Shown: positions 33,835-43,410 of the stretch, in pieces
How the letters are laid out: each line of letters starts with the position of its first letter
Position numbering within the stretch: position 1 is the first letter of the stretch
Source of the DNA: an uncultured Mediterraneibacter sp.
GTDB lineage: Bacteria > Bacillota > Clostridia > Lachnospirales > Lachnospiraceae
Length of the DNA stretch: 64,000 nt
Assembly (NCBI GenBank): GCA_944381495.1
Contig: CALWLJ010000003.1
Coordinates: forward strand, 1 to 64,000
Direction: 5' to 3'
Made by a program: the position numbers and the translations under genes
Notes under the pieces: model-generated
What the model saw: the letters and a program-made list of their open reading frames with translations, nothing else
Told to the model about the DNA's origin: nothing
Database searches by the model: none

Positions 33835-35070
33835 TTATACTCTTCCATATATTTCCCTGGGCACATAGGCCTTTACCGAGATTCCTTCCGGCACGTATTC
33901 CTCGGACAGCAGCTGGCCTCTGCTGCGGATCAGCTGGATCTTCCCCGCCTCGGAAAAGTCATACAGACGCTCGATATAGATCTGATCCTTTCTTATGATC
34001 TCCAGCAGGGCAGCCTTCAGTTCATCCAGCCCCTGTCCGGTCTTCGCAGAAGTCAGGATAGAGTAATCCGCCTGGAAATCTCTCTGGCGCACCTGAGTTT
34101 CCAGTTTATCCTGCTTATTAAACAGGGTGATCACAGGCCTGTCCTCCACACCCAGCTGACGGAGCGTCTCATAGACCACATGCATCTGGGTATCCATCTG
34201 AGGATTGGAGGCATCTACCACATGGATAATAATGTCCGCATATTTTGCCTCTTCCAGAGTACTTTTGAATGCCTCTACCAGGTGATGGGGAAGTTTTCGG
34301 ATAAATCCTACTGTATCCGTGAGAAGGATCTCCTGGGTATTGTCCAGCTGCAGGGACCGTGTTGTTGTATCCAGAGTGGAGAACAACATGGCATCTGTCA
34401 GGATACCTGCGTCTGTCAGAGCATTTTCGATACTGCTCTTTCCCGCTGAAGTATAGCCCACCAGGGCGGCTACCTTCAGCCCGGACTGGACTCTTCTGCT
34501 TCGGATCAGTTCCCGATGCCGCTCCACGTCCTTCAACTCCCGTTTCAGACGGCTGATCCGCTCCCGGATAAGCCGCCGGTCCATCTCCAGTTTCTTCTCC
34601 CCCGGACCTCTTGTACCGATTCCGCCGCCCAGCCTGGACAGGGAGCGGCCCAGTCCGGTAAGTCTGGAAGCCCGGTAGCGCAGCTGTGCCAGCTCCACCT
34701 GGATCTTTCCCTCTCCGGAGACTGCCCTTGCGGCAAATATATCCAGAATCAGCAAGGTTCGATCCATGATCTTGACCTCCAGCTCCTCCTCCAGATTGCC
34801 CAGCTGAGCGCTGGTCAGCTCATCATCACAGATGATCCCAGTGGCGTCTGTCTCCCAGATCAGCTCTTTGAGCTCCAGAAGCTTTCCTTTCCCCACATAG
34901 GTTCCGGGATGGATGGACTCCCTGGTCTGGATCAGCCGCCCTGCCACAGACGCCCCTGCTGTCTTCGCCAGTTCTGCCAGTTCATCCAGGGACTGCTCCG
35001 CCGGCTCCTCCCCGCCGGTCTCCACACCGACAAGGATTACTTTTTCTTCTATATCATCCATCTGAAACAT
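33835..35070 (-). CDS. hflX: Ribosome-associated GTPase HflX
   Basis: A 411-residue GTPase. The N-terminal HflX domain includes ESIHPGTYVGKGKLLELKEL and GIGTRGPGEKKLEMDRRLI. The G domain shows G1 GYTSAGKSS (canonical form GYTNAGKST), G3 LTDTVGF and G4 TLFNKQD. HflX splits stalled or hibernating ribosomes. I take MFQMDDIEEKV as the start, since the upstream frame lacks family similarity. It follows mnmM in the same direction. Confidence 0.92.
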   Translation of the reverse strand: MFQMDDIEEKVILVGVETGGEEPAEQSLDELAELAKTAGASVAGRLIQTRESIHPGTYVGKGKLLELKELIWETDATGIICDDELTSAQLGNLEEELEVKIMDRTLLILDIFAARAVSGEGKIQVELAQLRYRASRLTGLGRSLSRLGGGIGTRGPGEKKLEMDRRLIRERISRLKRELKDVERHRELIRSRRVQSGLKVAALVGYTSAGKSSIENALTDAGILTDAMLFSTLDTTTRSLQLDNTQEILLTDTVGFIRKLPHHLVEAFKSTLEEAKYADIIIHVVDASNPQMDTQMHVVYETLRQLGVEDRPVITLFNKQDKLETQVRQRDFQADYSILTSAKTGQGLDELKAALLEIIRKDQIYIERLYDFSEAGKIQLIRSRGQLLSEEYVPEGISVKAYVPREIYGRV

Positions 35071-35130
35071 AAACCACTCTCTCTTTCTATGCTTTTCCGA
35101 ATTATTCATACATTTTGTCCGGAGATTCAC

Positions 35131-35703
35131 TTACTCCAGCCGGATCACGAACACCGGTATGGGCGGATCCTTCCGTCTGTTATAGAAACTGTTCAAAATC
35201 ACTAGCCACTTTCTCGTATCCAGCTCCTTCAGGTATGCCAGAAGAGCGTCTCGCTCCTCATAACCGGTATCGCCTCCGCTGTAAATACACAGACTAATAA
35301 TGCCGCCGACTTTCAGAAGTCCCAGTCCTTTTTCCACTGCGGCCAGGCTGGTCTCCGGCTTTGTCCCCAAAGCGTGATCACCGCCGGGAAGATAACCGAA
35401 GTTGAACATCATGCAGGAAACCTCCCGCTCTACATACCGGTCCATCTCTTCATGCCCTGCGCAGATCAGTTCCGCCTGCTCCAGACACCCCTTTTCCTCC
35501 AGCAGTCTGCGGGTAGCGTCCACAGCGCACTTCTGGATATCAAAGGCATAGACCTTTCCCGCGTGGCCTGCGCATTCACAGAGAAACCAGGTGTCGTTTC
35601 CCTTTCCGCAGGTGGCGTCCACGCAGCAGTCTCCTTCCGAAATATATTCTCTCAGGAAATGATGACAGTATTCTGTAATCTGATATTTTCGGCGAAGCTC
35701 CAT
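35131..35703 (-). CDS. mnmM: tRNA methyltransferase MnmM (YtqB family)
   Basis: A 190-residue SAM-dependent methyltransferase. The SAM motif is CCVDATCGKGNDTWFL, then VYAFDIQKCAVDAT, and the family hallmark MMFNFGYLPGGDHALGTKPE. In Bacillus the homologue YtqB/MnmM methylates nm5s2U34 to mnm5s2U34 in tRNA. The ATG at 35703 (MELRRKYQITEYC) has TGGAGGG upstream. Older annotations call it an rRNA methylase. Confidence 0.88.
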   Translation of the reverse strand: MELRRKYQITEYCHHFLREYISEGDCCVDATCGKGNDTWFLCECAGHAGKVYAFDIQKCAVDATRRLLEEKGCLEQAELICAGHEEMDRYVEREVSCMMFNFGYLPGGDHALGTKPETSLAAVEKGLGLLKVGGIISLCIYSGGDTGYEERDALLAYLKELDTRKWLVILNSFYNRRKDPPIPVFVIRLE

Positions 35704-35810
35704 ATAGCATATCCCTCCAAGGTAAAAAGGGCCAGGTATCGAACTGATACTCCCTGACCCTGTAATTTCAATTGTCCATATTCTTTCTGATGTCTGATCG
35801 TGTACTGATC

Positions 35811-36371
35811 TCATCTGGTCTCCAGGAAATCCGCCTCTTTCTGTGCTGTCTCATCATCCGGATAATCCGTCAGATATTCCGCAACCTTTTCCTTAGCGGT
35901 ATCCCAGTCGCCCTGGCGCTCACAGCAGATGATCTCATTATATTTCATCTCCTGGACCAGAGAAGCATCCGGCCCATCATCCCCATCCTGTGCATCTGCC
36001 AGTGCAAGTCCGGACTGGATATAGGACAGGGCATCCGCATAATTTTCCGTCTGCATGGCGCAGACTCCCATCAGATTGTAAAGCTGGGGAGTCTGCTCCG
36101 TCCCCTTATCAAGCGCGCTCTGAAAAGCGGAGAGTGCAGCTTCAAAATCTTCCGTCTCATAATATGCCATGCCAAGTCCCCGGTATCCCTGAGCTGCCTT
36201 ATCACGGTCATCACTTGAGGCAGCCTCCTGAAACAACGTGACGGCCTGCTCATACTCGCCGGCCTCAAGGGCGTCCGTACCATCCTTTACCGCACTTCCG
36301 CAGCCTGCCAGGATCCCCGCCGCACATATGGCCGTCAACAGAACCATCTTCAACTTTCTTTTCCGCATCAT
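35811..36371 (-). CDS. TPR-repeat lipoprotein
   Basis: A 186-residue lipoprotein. The signal ICAAGILAGCGSAV has a lipobox Cys near residue 24. The rest is three to four TPR-like helix pairs (ALEAGEYEQAVTLFQEAAS, GLGMAYYETEDFEAALSAF, MQTENYADALSYIQSGLA). It is probably anchored on the outer face of the membrane and binds a partner protein. Such small TPR lipoproteins are common in Lachnospiraceae and have no assigned function. Confidence 0.82.
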   Translation of the reverse strand: MMRKRKLKMVLLTAICAAGILAGCGSAVKDGTDALEAGEYEQAVTLFQEAASSDDRDKAAQGYRGLGMAYYETEDFEAALSAFQSALDKGTEQTPQLYNLMGVCAMQTENYADALSYIQSGLALADAQDGDDGPDASLVQEMKYNEIICCERQGDWDTAKEKVAEYLTDYPDDETAQKEADFLETR

Positions 36372-36477
36372 TTATACTCCTTTAAATCATTTCTCTCAAA
36401 GGGTTTTCCCCAACATTATACCGTTTCAGTATAAAATATTTGAAAGTAAAATACAAGACACACCGACACTTTACATA

Positions 36478-38775
36478 TTAATTGCGTCTGCTCATATATC
36501 GGGCCCATGCCGCAAGACCGGCGCCGTGCATGAACTTGCCTTCGGCTACAAGCTGTCTGAACTCTTCTACCGTCACCTTCTCCATCCGTATCACCTCTCC
36601 CGGCTCTCTGTGCGTCTCCCCTTTTTCTCCGCACTCAGCTGCAAAGAGATGTATCTTTTCGTTGGTAGAACCAAAAGACGGATAGAATGCTCCCAGCGGG
36701 ATCAGATTCTTCACCTGGTATCCGGTCTCCTCTTCCAGTTCACGTACGGCTGCCGTCGCCGGAATTTCTCCCGGATCCACAAATCCGCCCGGCAATTCCC
36801 ACTGCCAGGATCTGACTGGATAGCGGTACTGCTTCTGAAGGAGTACATGCCCGTCCAGAATCGGAAGAACGCTTACTCCTTCCCGGATTTCCATATAATC
36901 GTAAGGCTGCTCATGTCCGTTCACCCGCACATGATCCTGCACGATAGTAAATCTTCCCGCTTTGACTTTTCTGGATTCCAGTGTTTCAAAGGGGCCGCTT
37001 TCCTCCTTCTCTGTACTTAAGAAAGCAGCGGCAAAAACAGCCGGAGAATTCCAGTAAATTGTGATCTCGTTCAGAGAATAGCACTCCCAGATGTCCAAAT
37101 AACATTTCATAGGCGGCGTTCCCGGCCGGATCAGCCATTCCGCCTTCTCGTCCACGGGATATGCATTGGGCCCTCCGGATACAAATCCCGGTATAGTCTC
37201 CTCTATCCCGTCCGCCACGGTCACTCTGTTATGCGGATTCCGGAATGCATGCTTCCCTGCACCGGTCACATAACTATATCCCACTGCATTTACTCCCAGG
37301 ATATAATCCATCTGCCGCACGGCACATTCCCTGTAGCATGGATTATCAGTGAGAATAAATGCGGTTCCAAGAATCATCGCCCGATTCAGCACTGTCATGT
37401 TACTTCCCCACTCATACTCACCGTAAGCCATAGCTACGCCATACCCGCTCGCTCTGCTCAATGCCAGGATCCGCTCAGCCTCAGACGTGAATGCCTCCAG
37501 ATATCTCCGGGAAATGCCCTCTGTCTTTTCCTCCGCATTTTTCTTTCCGCTGTGATGTGTATTTCCTTTTTCCGCACAGGAGATACTTTCCCCACAGTCA
37601 GAATCTGGTGTTTTCAGAAGGTCTTCCAGCAGACTCCATCCCGCGAATCCGGACACATTGCCCCAGCCCATGGATACCATGTCTTTTCCTTCTGTTTGAA
37701 GAGTATTGAAAAGCTGCTCCGCTTTTTCCAGGTATTTGTCCTCCTGAAGAGTTCGGTACATTTCCGCCGCAGCCCACAGTCTTTCATCTCTGTCATCTGT
37801 ATCGTCATATTCTCCGGTATTGCATCCCTCCGGATTTTGAAATCCCGTAAACTCCGGATGGTTTTCCAGCCAGTTCCAGGACCGTTCTGCCGCCTCAAGA
37901 GCCGTCTGCGAGAACGCCTCATCATACCTGCTGTATACACGTGACGCAAGAGCCATAACAGCAGTAAAATCTGCCACAGCCATAGAAGAAGCCGGGAACA
38001 GAATGAACAGTCTGTGATCATCCGACGGCATCACAAAGTTTGCATGCCGCATAGAAGTCAGTTTATGGCAGACGCTTCCGTCCTCCATCTGCATCTTCAG
38101 AAGCCATTTCAGTTCATAAAGGCACTCATTGAGAATATCCGGCATCCCGTTTCCGCTCTCCGGAATGTTCAGGCTTTCAGAAAACACTTCCGGAAAAAAC
38201 TGGTACGCATACAACAGATGTGCCAGCGCCGCTGCTGCCGCGGTGGTATATCGCCCATAGTCTCCGGCGTCATGCCAGCCGCCCTGCACATCAAAATACC
38301 GAACGTCCTGAGAAGTTGACTCCTGTGCTGCTTTTTTATAATCCTCAAGCCGGACAGCACGTTCCATATGGCAGGCTTTTCTGCTGAATTTTCCTGCATA
38401 AGATTTCTCCAGCTCCATTCCGCACCGCTGGAAATACAGCGCTTTTGACAACGTTCTGCAAAGCCCCGCATACACATCCTCCGATATGATCAGAGGACAG
38501 GATATCTGCTCTTTTTCATACTCTACCCGATATTCGCCTGGTACAGTCAGCCCGGTCAGATCCGCTCTCCACACCAGATCCCCGGCACTTTCATCATATC
38601 CCCAGTATTCTGCTTCTTTTTCCAGCACACATCTGCCACTCCGGTCAACAACTCTGACCGCTTCTGCTGGATATTCTTTTTCTCTCTTACTGCTCTCCTG
38701 CTCTGCCGCCTCTGCAAGCAGAACTGTCTTCTCGCTTCCCGGCAGATATCCTGCCTGATTAACATAAATCCTCAT
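36478..38775 (-). CDS. GH9 glycosidase fused to a C-terminal Nudix hydrolase
   Basis: A continuous 765-residue protein. Residues 1-90 are the cellulase Ig-like domain (MRIYVNQAGYLPGSEKTVLL). Residues about 100-590 are the GH9 (alpha/alpha)6 barrel: the catalytic Asp pair is in GGWHDAGDYGRY and the proton-donor Glu in YSLNEITIYWNSPAVF. A hydrophilic insertion sits near residues 375-415. From about residue 597 (FETLESRKVKAGRFTIVQD) it is an ADP-ribose-pyrophosphatase-like Nudix domain, with a complete Nudix box (GFVDPGEIPATAAV, then RELEEETGY). No signal peptide, so both act in the cytoplasm. It is last in the mannan operon. Confidence 0.85.
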   Translation of the reverse strand: MRIYVNQAGYLPGSEKTVLLAEAAEQESSKREKEYPAEAVRVVDRSGRCVLEKEAEYWGYDESAGDLVWRADLTGLTVPGEYRVEYEKEQISCPLIISEDVYAGLCRTLSKALYFQRCGMELEKSYAGKFSRKACHMERAVRLEDYKKAAQESTSQDVRYFDVQGGWHDAGDYGRYTTAAAAALAHLLYAYQFFPEVFSESLNIPESGNGMPDILNECLYELKWLLKMQMEDGSVCHKLTSMRHANFVMPSDDHRLFILFPASSMAVADFTAVMALASRVYSRYDEAFSQTALEAAERSWNWLENHPEFTGFQNPEGCNTGEYDDTDDRDERLWAAAEMYRTLQEDKYLEKAEQLFNTLQTEGKDMVSMGWGNVSGFAGWSLLEDLLKTPDSDCGESISCAEKGNTHHSGKKNAEEKTEGISRRYLEAFTSEAERILALSRASGYGVAMAYGEYEWGSNMTVLNRAMILGTAFILTDNPCYRECAVRQMDYILGVNAVGYSYVTGAGKHAFRNPHNRVTVADGIEETIPGFVSGGPNAYPVDEKAEWLIRPGTPPMKCYLDIWECYSLNEITIYWNSPAVFAAAFLSTEKEESGPFETLESRKVKAGRFTIVQDHVRVNGHEQPYDYMEIREGVSVLPILDGHVLLQKQYRYPVRSWQWELPGGFVDPGEIPATAAVRELEEETGYQVKNLIPLGAFYPSFGSTNEKIHLFAAECGEKGETHREPGEVIRMEKVTVEEFRQLVAEGKFMHGAGLAAWARYMSRRN

Positions 38776-38849
38776 CCCGCTGTTTCCTTTCTTATTTTTT
38801 CAGCCTTTTCCCGTATATCCTCCACTCCGCAAAGCCATACATCAAATGC

Positions 38850-38871
38850 GGAGACACTCTCGGCTGTCTCC
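38850..38871 (-). other. Short hairpin between GH1 and GH9-Nudix genes
   Basis: GGAGACA and TGTCTCC pair around an 8-nt loop. There is no T-tract; together with the hairpin at 38889-38922 it may reduce expression of the last operon gene. Confidence 0.35.
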
Positions 38872-38888
38872 CATCCAATATACAACAA

Positions 38889-38922
38889 CGGAGGGAATAC
38901 CATCTATATGATATACCCTCCG
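38889..38922 (-). terminator. Hairpin after the GH1 gene, possible partial terminator
   Basis: CGGAGGG (38889-38895) pairs with CCCTCCG (38916-38922), with A/T pairs extending inward. It lies about 30 bases past the GH1 stop. The downstream minus-strand TTGTTGTATATT is only moderately T-rich. Confidence 0.5.
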
Positions 38923-38953
38923 CCGCGTCTTCGTCCAGTACGCCCGCTGATCT

Positions 38954-40312
38954 TCAAAGATCCCTTCCATTATTTCTTATTACGTCCCTGTACCAGTACG
39001 CTGAATCCTTCAGGATTCTTTCCTGGGTCATGAAGTCCACATAAACCAGACCGAATCTGCCTTTGTAGCCTTTTTCCCATTCGAAATTATCCATCAGAGA
39101 CCACTGGAAATAGCCTCTCAGATCAATCTCCTCTGCCGCCCGTTTCAACTGCCCCAGATACCGTGCCAGGAAATCGATCCGGTTGGGATCATGGACTTTT
39201 CCATCCAGAGAAATTGTATCATGACAAGCCATGCCATTCTCTGTAATATAGATCGGCTTGTGATATCTCTCGTAGAGGAATTTGGGTCCCCAGTACAGAC
39301 ACTCCGGCGTCACCGGCCAGTCTACCCCTGTCATAGGATATCCCGGCTCACGTGCCATTTCCTCCGGTTTTCCATCCTGTCCCATGCGGAATACCCTTCC
39401 GTTGTAGATATTCTGTCCGTACACATCAATAGGCTCAGAGATAAGCTTCATATCCTCCTCGGTTATTTTCGGGAGATATTTTTCGTATCTCTTCAGCCCT
39501 TCTTCCGGATAGTGACCAAGAATCACCGGGTCTGACCACCAGGAAACGTTCCATGTCCAGTTGGAATCATCCTCCTGCATGCCGAAATACTGCTGCCTTG
39601 CCGCCTCGATATCCTCCGGACGCTCTGAAGCAGGATAGACAATCCCGCTGGTGGGCGCATATCCGATCGTCAGAGTCTGCTTTCCGTACTGCCTGAGCAT
39701 CTGCACCGCTCTGCCGTGAGCCCTGAGAGCGTTGTGTGCCATCTCAAAAGTATCCCTCAGAGGACTTCTCAGCCCGGGCGCATGAGCTCCTGTCAGGAAC
39801 CCCAGTCCTATAAAACACTGTGGTTCATTCAAAGTGAAGAAATGACTGACTCTATCGCTGAAACGCTCTGCCACAAGACGGGCATACTCTCCGAACCACT
39901 CTGCAATATCCCGGTTCATCCAGCCGCCCTTTTTATACAGCTCATAGGGCAGCTCCCAGTGAAAGAGTGTGACATAGGGCTCAATGCCGTTTCTCAGGAG
40001 TTCATCGATCAGGTCGCTGTAGAATCGGATTCCTTCTTCATTCACCCGGCCGGTTCCTTCCGGAAGGACCCTGGACCAATCGATGGAAAACCGGTATGCC
40101 TGAAGGCCCATTTCCTTCATGATCCGGACATCCTCCCGGAAACGGTGATAATGATCGCAGGCAGTCTCCCCGGTATGTCCCCCGTACACTCTACCCGGTT
40201 CCTTTGTATATACATCCCAGATATGCATACCTTTTCCGGTCCCATGCACACCGCCCTCAATCTGATAGGCACTGGTAGCCGAGCCCCATACAAATTTTTC
40301 AGAAAAACCCAT
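38954..40312 (-). CDS. GH1 beta-glucosidase
   Basis: A 452-residue GH1 TIM-barrel enzyme of normal length. The N-terminal signature is FVWGSATSAYQIEGG, the acid/base Glu is in FFTLNEPQCF (about residue 165) and the nucleophile Glu in YITENGMA (about residue 352). FQWSLMDNFEWEKGYKGRFG closes the barrel and has the glycone-site pattern of non-phospho beta-glucosidases. In this locus it would remove beta-linked glucose from imported (gluco)manno-oligosaccharides. Confidence 0.93.
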   Translation of the reverse strand: MGFSEKFVWGSATSAYQIEGGVHGTGKGMHIWDVYTKEPGRVYGGHTGETACDHYHRFREDVRIMKEMGLQAYRFSIDWSRVLPEGTGRVNEEGIRFYSDLIDELLRNGIEPYVTLFHWELPYELYKKGGWMNRDIAEWFGEYARLVAERFSDRVSHFFTLNEPQCFIGLGFLTGAHAPGLRSPLRDTFEMAHNALRAHGRAVQMLRQYGKQTLTIGYAPTSGIVYPASERPEDIEAARQQYFGMQEDDSNWTWNVSWWSDPVILGHYPEEGLKRYEKYLPKITEEDMKLISEPIDVYGQNIYNGRVFRMGQDGKPEEMAREPGYPMTGVDWPVTPECLYWGPKFLYERYHKPIYITENGMACHDTISLDGKVHDPNRIDFLARYLGQLKRAAEEIDLRGYFQWSLMDNFEWEKGYKGRFGLVYVDFMTQERILKDSAYWYRDVIRNNGRDL

Positions 40313-40377
40313 ATGAAAATCCTCCTGTATTATCTGTTTCGTATATCCACCGCCTGCAGGGCGATCATTGATCGGTC

Positions 40378-42102
40378 TTACTGCGCCAGAGCTTCCACAG
40401 CCTTTGTCAGATCCGCCAGCTTCTCTGCCGCATCTTCTTCACCGATGCCTTTTACCCCAATGTAGAATTTGATCTTCGGCTCTGTTCCGGAAGGACGTAC
40501 ACAGCACCATGCTCCATCTTCCAGTTCAAAATAAAGTACATTTGATTTTGGAAGTCCTGTCTCCGTCTCTTCCCCGGTCTCACAATTTCTCAGCACATTT
40601 TCCCTGTAATCTCTGAACTGCAGCACCTTCAGACCTCCGATCTGCTCCGGAACGCTGGTACGGATCTGTTCCATCATAGAGCGGATCTTCTCGGCGCCTT
40701 CCTGTCCTTTCAGCGTTACAGTGCAGAGCCCTTCCTTATAGTATCCGTATTTCTCAAAGAGGGCGTGCATCTGATCGCAGAGTGTGATGCCCTGATGTCT
40801 GCAGTATGCAGCCGCCTCACACAGCGCCATCACTGCCACAACAGCATCCTTGTCTCTTGCATGTGTTCCTACAAGACAGCCGTAGCTCTCTTCATATCCA
40901 AAGACAAATTCATGGTCGTGATTCTGCTCAAAGAATTTGATCTGCTCACCGATGTATTTGAATCCGGTGAGCGTCTCGATCAGATCCATGTTATACTCCT
41001 TCGCCAGTTCTCTGGACATCTTGCCAGACACAATGGTTGTAACTACTGCTCCATTCTCCGGCAGAGTCCCCATCGCTTTCCTCTGTGAAAGGATATAGTC
41101 AAGAATGATCATTCCGGACATATTTCCGGTAAAGCTCATATATTTTCCTGTCTTCGTATCCTTCGCATATACGCCCAGACGGTCTGCATCAGGATCTGTG
41201 GCAAGCACGATATCTGCATCTACTTTCTCCGCCAGCTCAAGGGCAAGCTTAAATGCATTCTTATCCTCCGGATTGGGATAGGACACGGTCGGGAAGTTTC
41301 CGTCAGGCAGTTCCTGCTCTTTTACTACATGAACCTTTGTAAATCCAAGCTCCTTTAAAATCCTGCGCACCGGGATATTTCCTGTGCCGTGAAGCGGCGT
41401 GTAGACGATAGTAAGGTTCTCCGCTTCTTCCTTTATGATCTCGGGATGGATCACAAGTGATTTCAGGGCGGCAATATATTTATCATCGATCTCGGAGGAG
41501 ATTACCTGGTAAAGTCCCGCCTTCTCTGCTTCTTCCATGCTCATGGTCTTCACGGATGCATAGTCTGTCACCGCGTTTACCTCCCGGATGATCTGTTCAT
41601 CCTTTGGATATGTGATCTGAGCGCCGTCTTCCCAGTACACTTTATATCCATTGTATTCCGGCGGATTGTGGCTTGCCGTCACCACGATCCCTGCTGTACA
41701 GCCCAGTTCTCTCAGTGCAAAGGACAGCATGGGCGTGGGGCGAAGAGACGGGAAGATATATGCCTTGATCCCATTTGCAGCCAGACAGAGGGCTGCCTCC
41801 CGGGCGAATTCCGGCGACATATTTCTTGAGTCAAAGGCAATCGCAACGCCTTTTTCCTGCGCCTTTTCCTTGATGATAAAATTAGCAAGTCCCTGAGTTG
41901 CTTTTCTTACTGTATAGATATTCATCCGGTTTGTTCCTGCACCGATGATTCCCCTTAATCCTCCGGTACCGAACTCCAGATCACGGTAAAACCGCTCCTC
42001 GATCTCCTTCTCATCATCTGCGATCCCCCGCAGTTCCTCTTTCGTTTTTTCATCGAAACAGGGGTTTTCCAGCCACTCTTCATATCTCTTTCTTGCTTCC
42101 AT
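40378..42102 (-). CDS. Phosphoglucomutase / phosphomannomutase
   Basis: A 574-residue alpha-D-phosphohexomutase of the PgcA type. The phosphoserine loop is GIVVTASHNPPEYNGYK, the metal loop ATDPDADRLG, the sugar-specificity loop FGYEESYGCLVG and the C-terminal phosphate-binding RPSGTEPKIKFY. The ATG at 42102 is preceded by AAGGAG eight bases upstream. It converts mannose-1-phosphate or glucose-1-phosphate released by the GH130 phosphorylases to the 6-phosphates, linking mannan breakdown to glycolysis. Confidence 0.92.
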   Translation of the reverse strand: MEARKRYEEWLENPCFDEKTKEELRGIADDEKEIEERFYRDLEFGTGGLRGIIGAGTNRMNIYTVRKATQGLANFIIKEKAQEKGVAIAFDSRNMSPEFAREAALCLAANGIKAYIFPSLRPTPMLSFALRELGCTAGIVVTASHNPPEYNGYKVYWEDGAQITYPKDEQIIREVNAVTDYASVKTMSMEEAEKAGLYQVISSEIDDKYIAALKSLVIHPEIIKEEAENLTIVYTPLHGTGNIPVRRILKELGFTKVHVVKEQELPDGNFPTVSYPNPEDKNAFKLALELAEKVDADIVLATDPDADRLGVYAKDTKTGKYMSFTGNMSGMIILDYILSQRKAMGTLPENGAVVTTIVSGKMSRELAKEYNMDLIETLTGFKYIGEQIKFFEQNHDHEFVFGYEESYGCLVGTHARDKDAVVAVMALCEAAAYCRHQGITLCDQMHALFEKYGYYKEGLCTVTLKGQEGAEKIRSMMEQIRTSVPEQIGGLKVLQFRDYRENVLRNCETGEETETGLPKSNVLYFELEDGAWCCVRPSGTEPKIKFYIGVKGIGEEDAAEKLADLTKAVEALAQ

Positions 42103-42236
42103 AACTCTTTCTCCTTTTCCTTTTTTCATTCCCGTGGACAGCGAACCAAACGATGCGAAGATCTAAGCCCTGTATGACTGTACAAGAGTCTTTGACCGCC
42201 ATACCTGATTTGATTCTGCTCTCTGCAGGAATCTTT

Positions 42237-43397
42237 TCACCGGGCTATGATCACTGACATCAAATAAAACGGGGTCAGTGAATCATTCTGATTTTCCTTA
42301 TCTCCTGCTGTATTACCGGAATCCAGGATACGGATATCCAGGACATGTGTCTTATCTTCCCCGTGATGGAGTACCGGTTCCAAATACAGGCAGTCTCCCC
42401 AGTCCTCGTCGAAATTCCCGTCCAGAAGAACCGGGTTTGCTTCATCTCCATCGAGGATCAGCTCTGCTCTGCATGCCGGCCGGCTGATCGTCTTCCGGTA
42501 CTGAATGGCAATGCAGGATGCTTCCACCTTAAAACGGATCCTGTCACCTGGTTTCTTCCCGATCCATCCGTTTTTAAAATGATCCAGATGTCCTGTCTTT
42601 TCCCTGGCGTCTGTACGAAAACCGTCCAGTTCCGGCGATACTTCCCGGATTGTCAGCCTTGCGGCATTCTCATATGCGTTCTCTGTTATGGCAGGGGGCA
42701 GTCCTTTCTTTACAGTTTTTTTCTCTCCCGCGCCAGCTCCGGCCGCTGCGCCGCTTTCTGCCTCCGTTTCATCTTCCCACATATGTTGTTTTACCTGTTC
42801 CAGAAAGGATGTGATCTCCGCCGCAACAAGACTGTGTCCCAGATCATTGGGATGAAGCCCGTCAGGCGAGATCTCTTCTCTGGAAAACTCTCCCGCCTTC
42901 ATCCTCACATACACGGTATCTCTGATGCTGACATAAGGAATTTGATACCATTCTCCCACTTTATTATGGTATTCCTGGGCATTTTCCCCGGTGTCATAAT
43001 AGACATTGTTCAGCAGAAGAAGAGCAGGCTGAGACGGCCAGGCCAGCATTCTCCGGATCAATCCCTCATAAGTCTCCTGGAAGAATTCATTCGCTTCATC
43101 GTTTACACTGAAATCAATGACGACAAAGTCGGGCTGATACATCAGCATATCTGTCACCACACGCGACACGCCGTAATGAGAAGTCGTCCCTCCGATTCCT
43201 CCATTTACATAACTCAGCTGTGCTTCAGGGAAATTTTCCTTCCACCAGGAGAATACCCGGTAGGCATAGCAGTTCTCATGCTTTGTGGCGAGGCTGTCCT
43301 GTGTGATCGATCCGCCGAAAAACCCCAGCGTCAGCTCTTCCCCGGCCTGTGCCTTCCTCATACATTGTTTCAGTCTTGCAAGATCCGTTTTGTACAT
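42237..43397 (-). CDS. SGNH-family acetyl esterase, CE17-like
   Basis: A 386-residue esterase without a signal peptide. The nucleophile Ser is in LGFFGGSITQDS, an oxyanion Gly in VNGGIGGTTSHYG, Asn in VIDFSVNDEANEF and the catalytic Asp-His in SPDGLHPNDLGHS. An Ala/Gly-rich linker (near residues 215-230) leads to a C-terminal beta-sandwich of about 140 residues, like the CBM35-type module of Roseburia CE17. It would remove acetyl groups from imported manno-oligosaccharides. MYKTDLARL is chosen as the start because of AAGGGGGG spacing; the ATG six bases upstream is possible. Confidence 0.8.
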   Translation of the reverse strand: MYKTDLARLKQCMRKAQAGEELTLGFFGGSITQDSLATKHENCYAYRVFSWWKENFPEAQLSYVNGGIGGTTSHYGVSRVVTDMLMYQPDFVVIDFSVNDEANEFFQETYEGLIRRMLAWPSQPALLLLNNVYYDTGENAQEYHNKVGEWYQIPYVSIRDTVYVRMKAGEFSREEISPDGLHPNDLGHSLVAAEITSFLEQVKQHMWEDETEAESGAAAGAGAGEKKTVKKGLPPAITENAYENAARLTIREVSPELDGFRTDAREKTGHLDHFKNGWIGKKPGDRIRFKVEASCIAIQYRKTISRPACRAELILDGDEANPVLLDGNFDEDWGDCLYLEPVLHHGEDKTHVLDIRILDSGNTAGDKENQNDSLTPFYLMSVIIAR

Positions 43398-43410
43398 GAT
43401 CATCCCCCCT

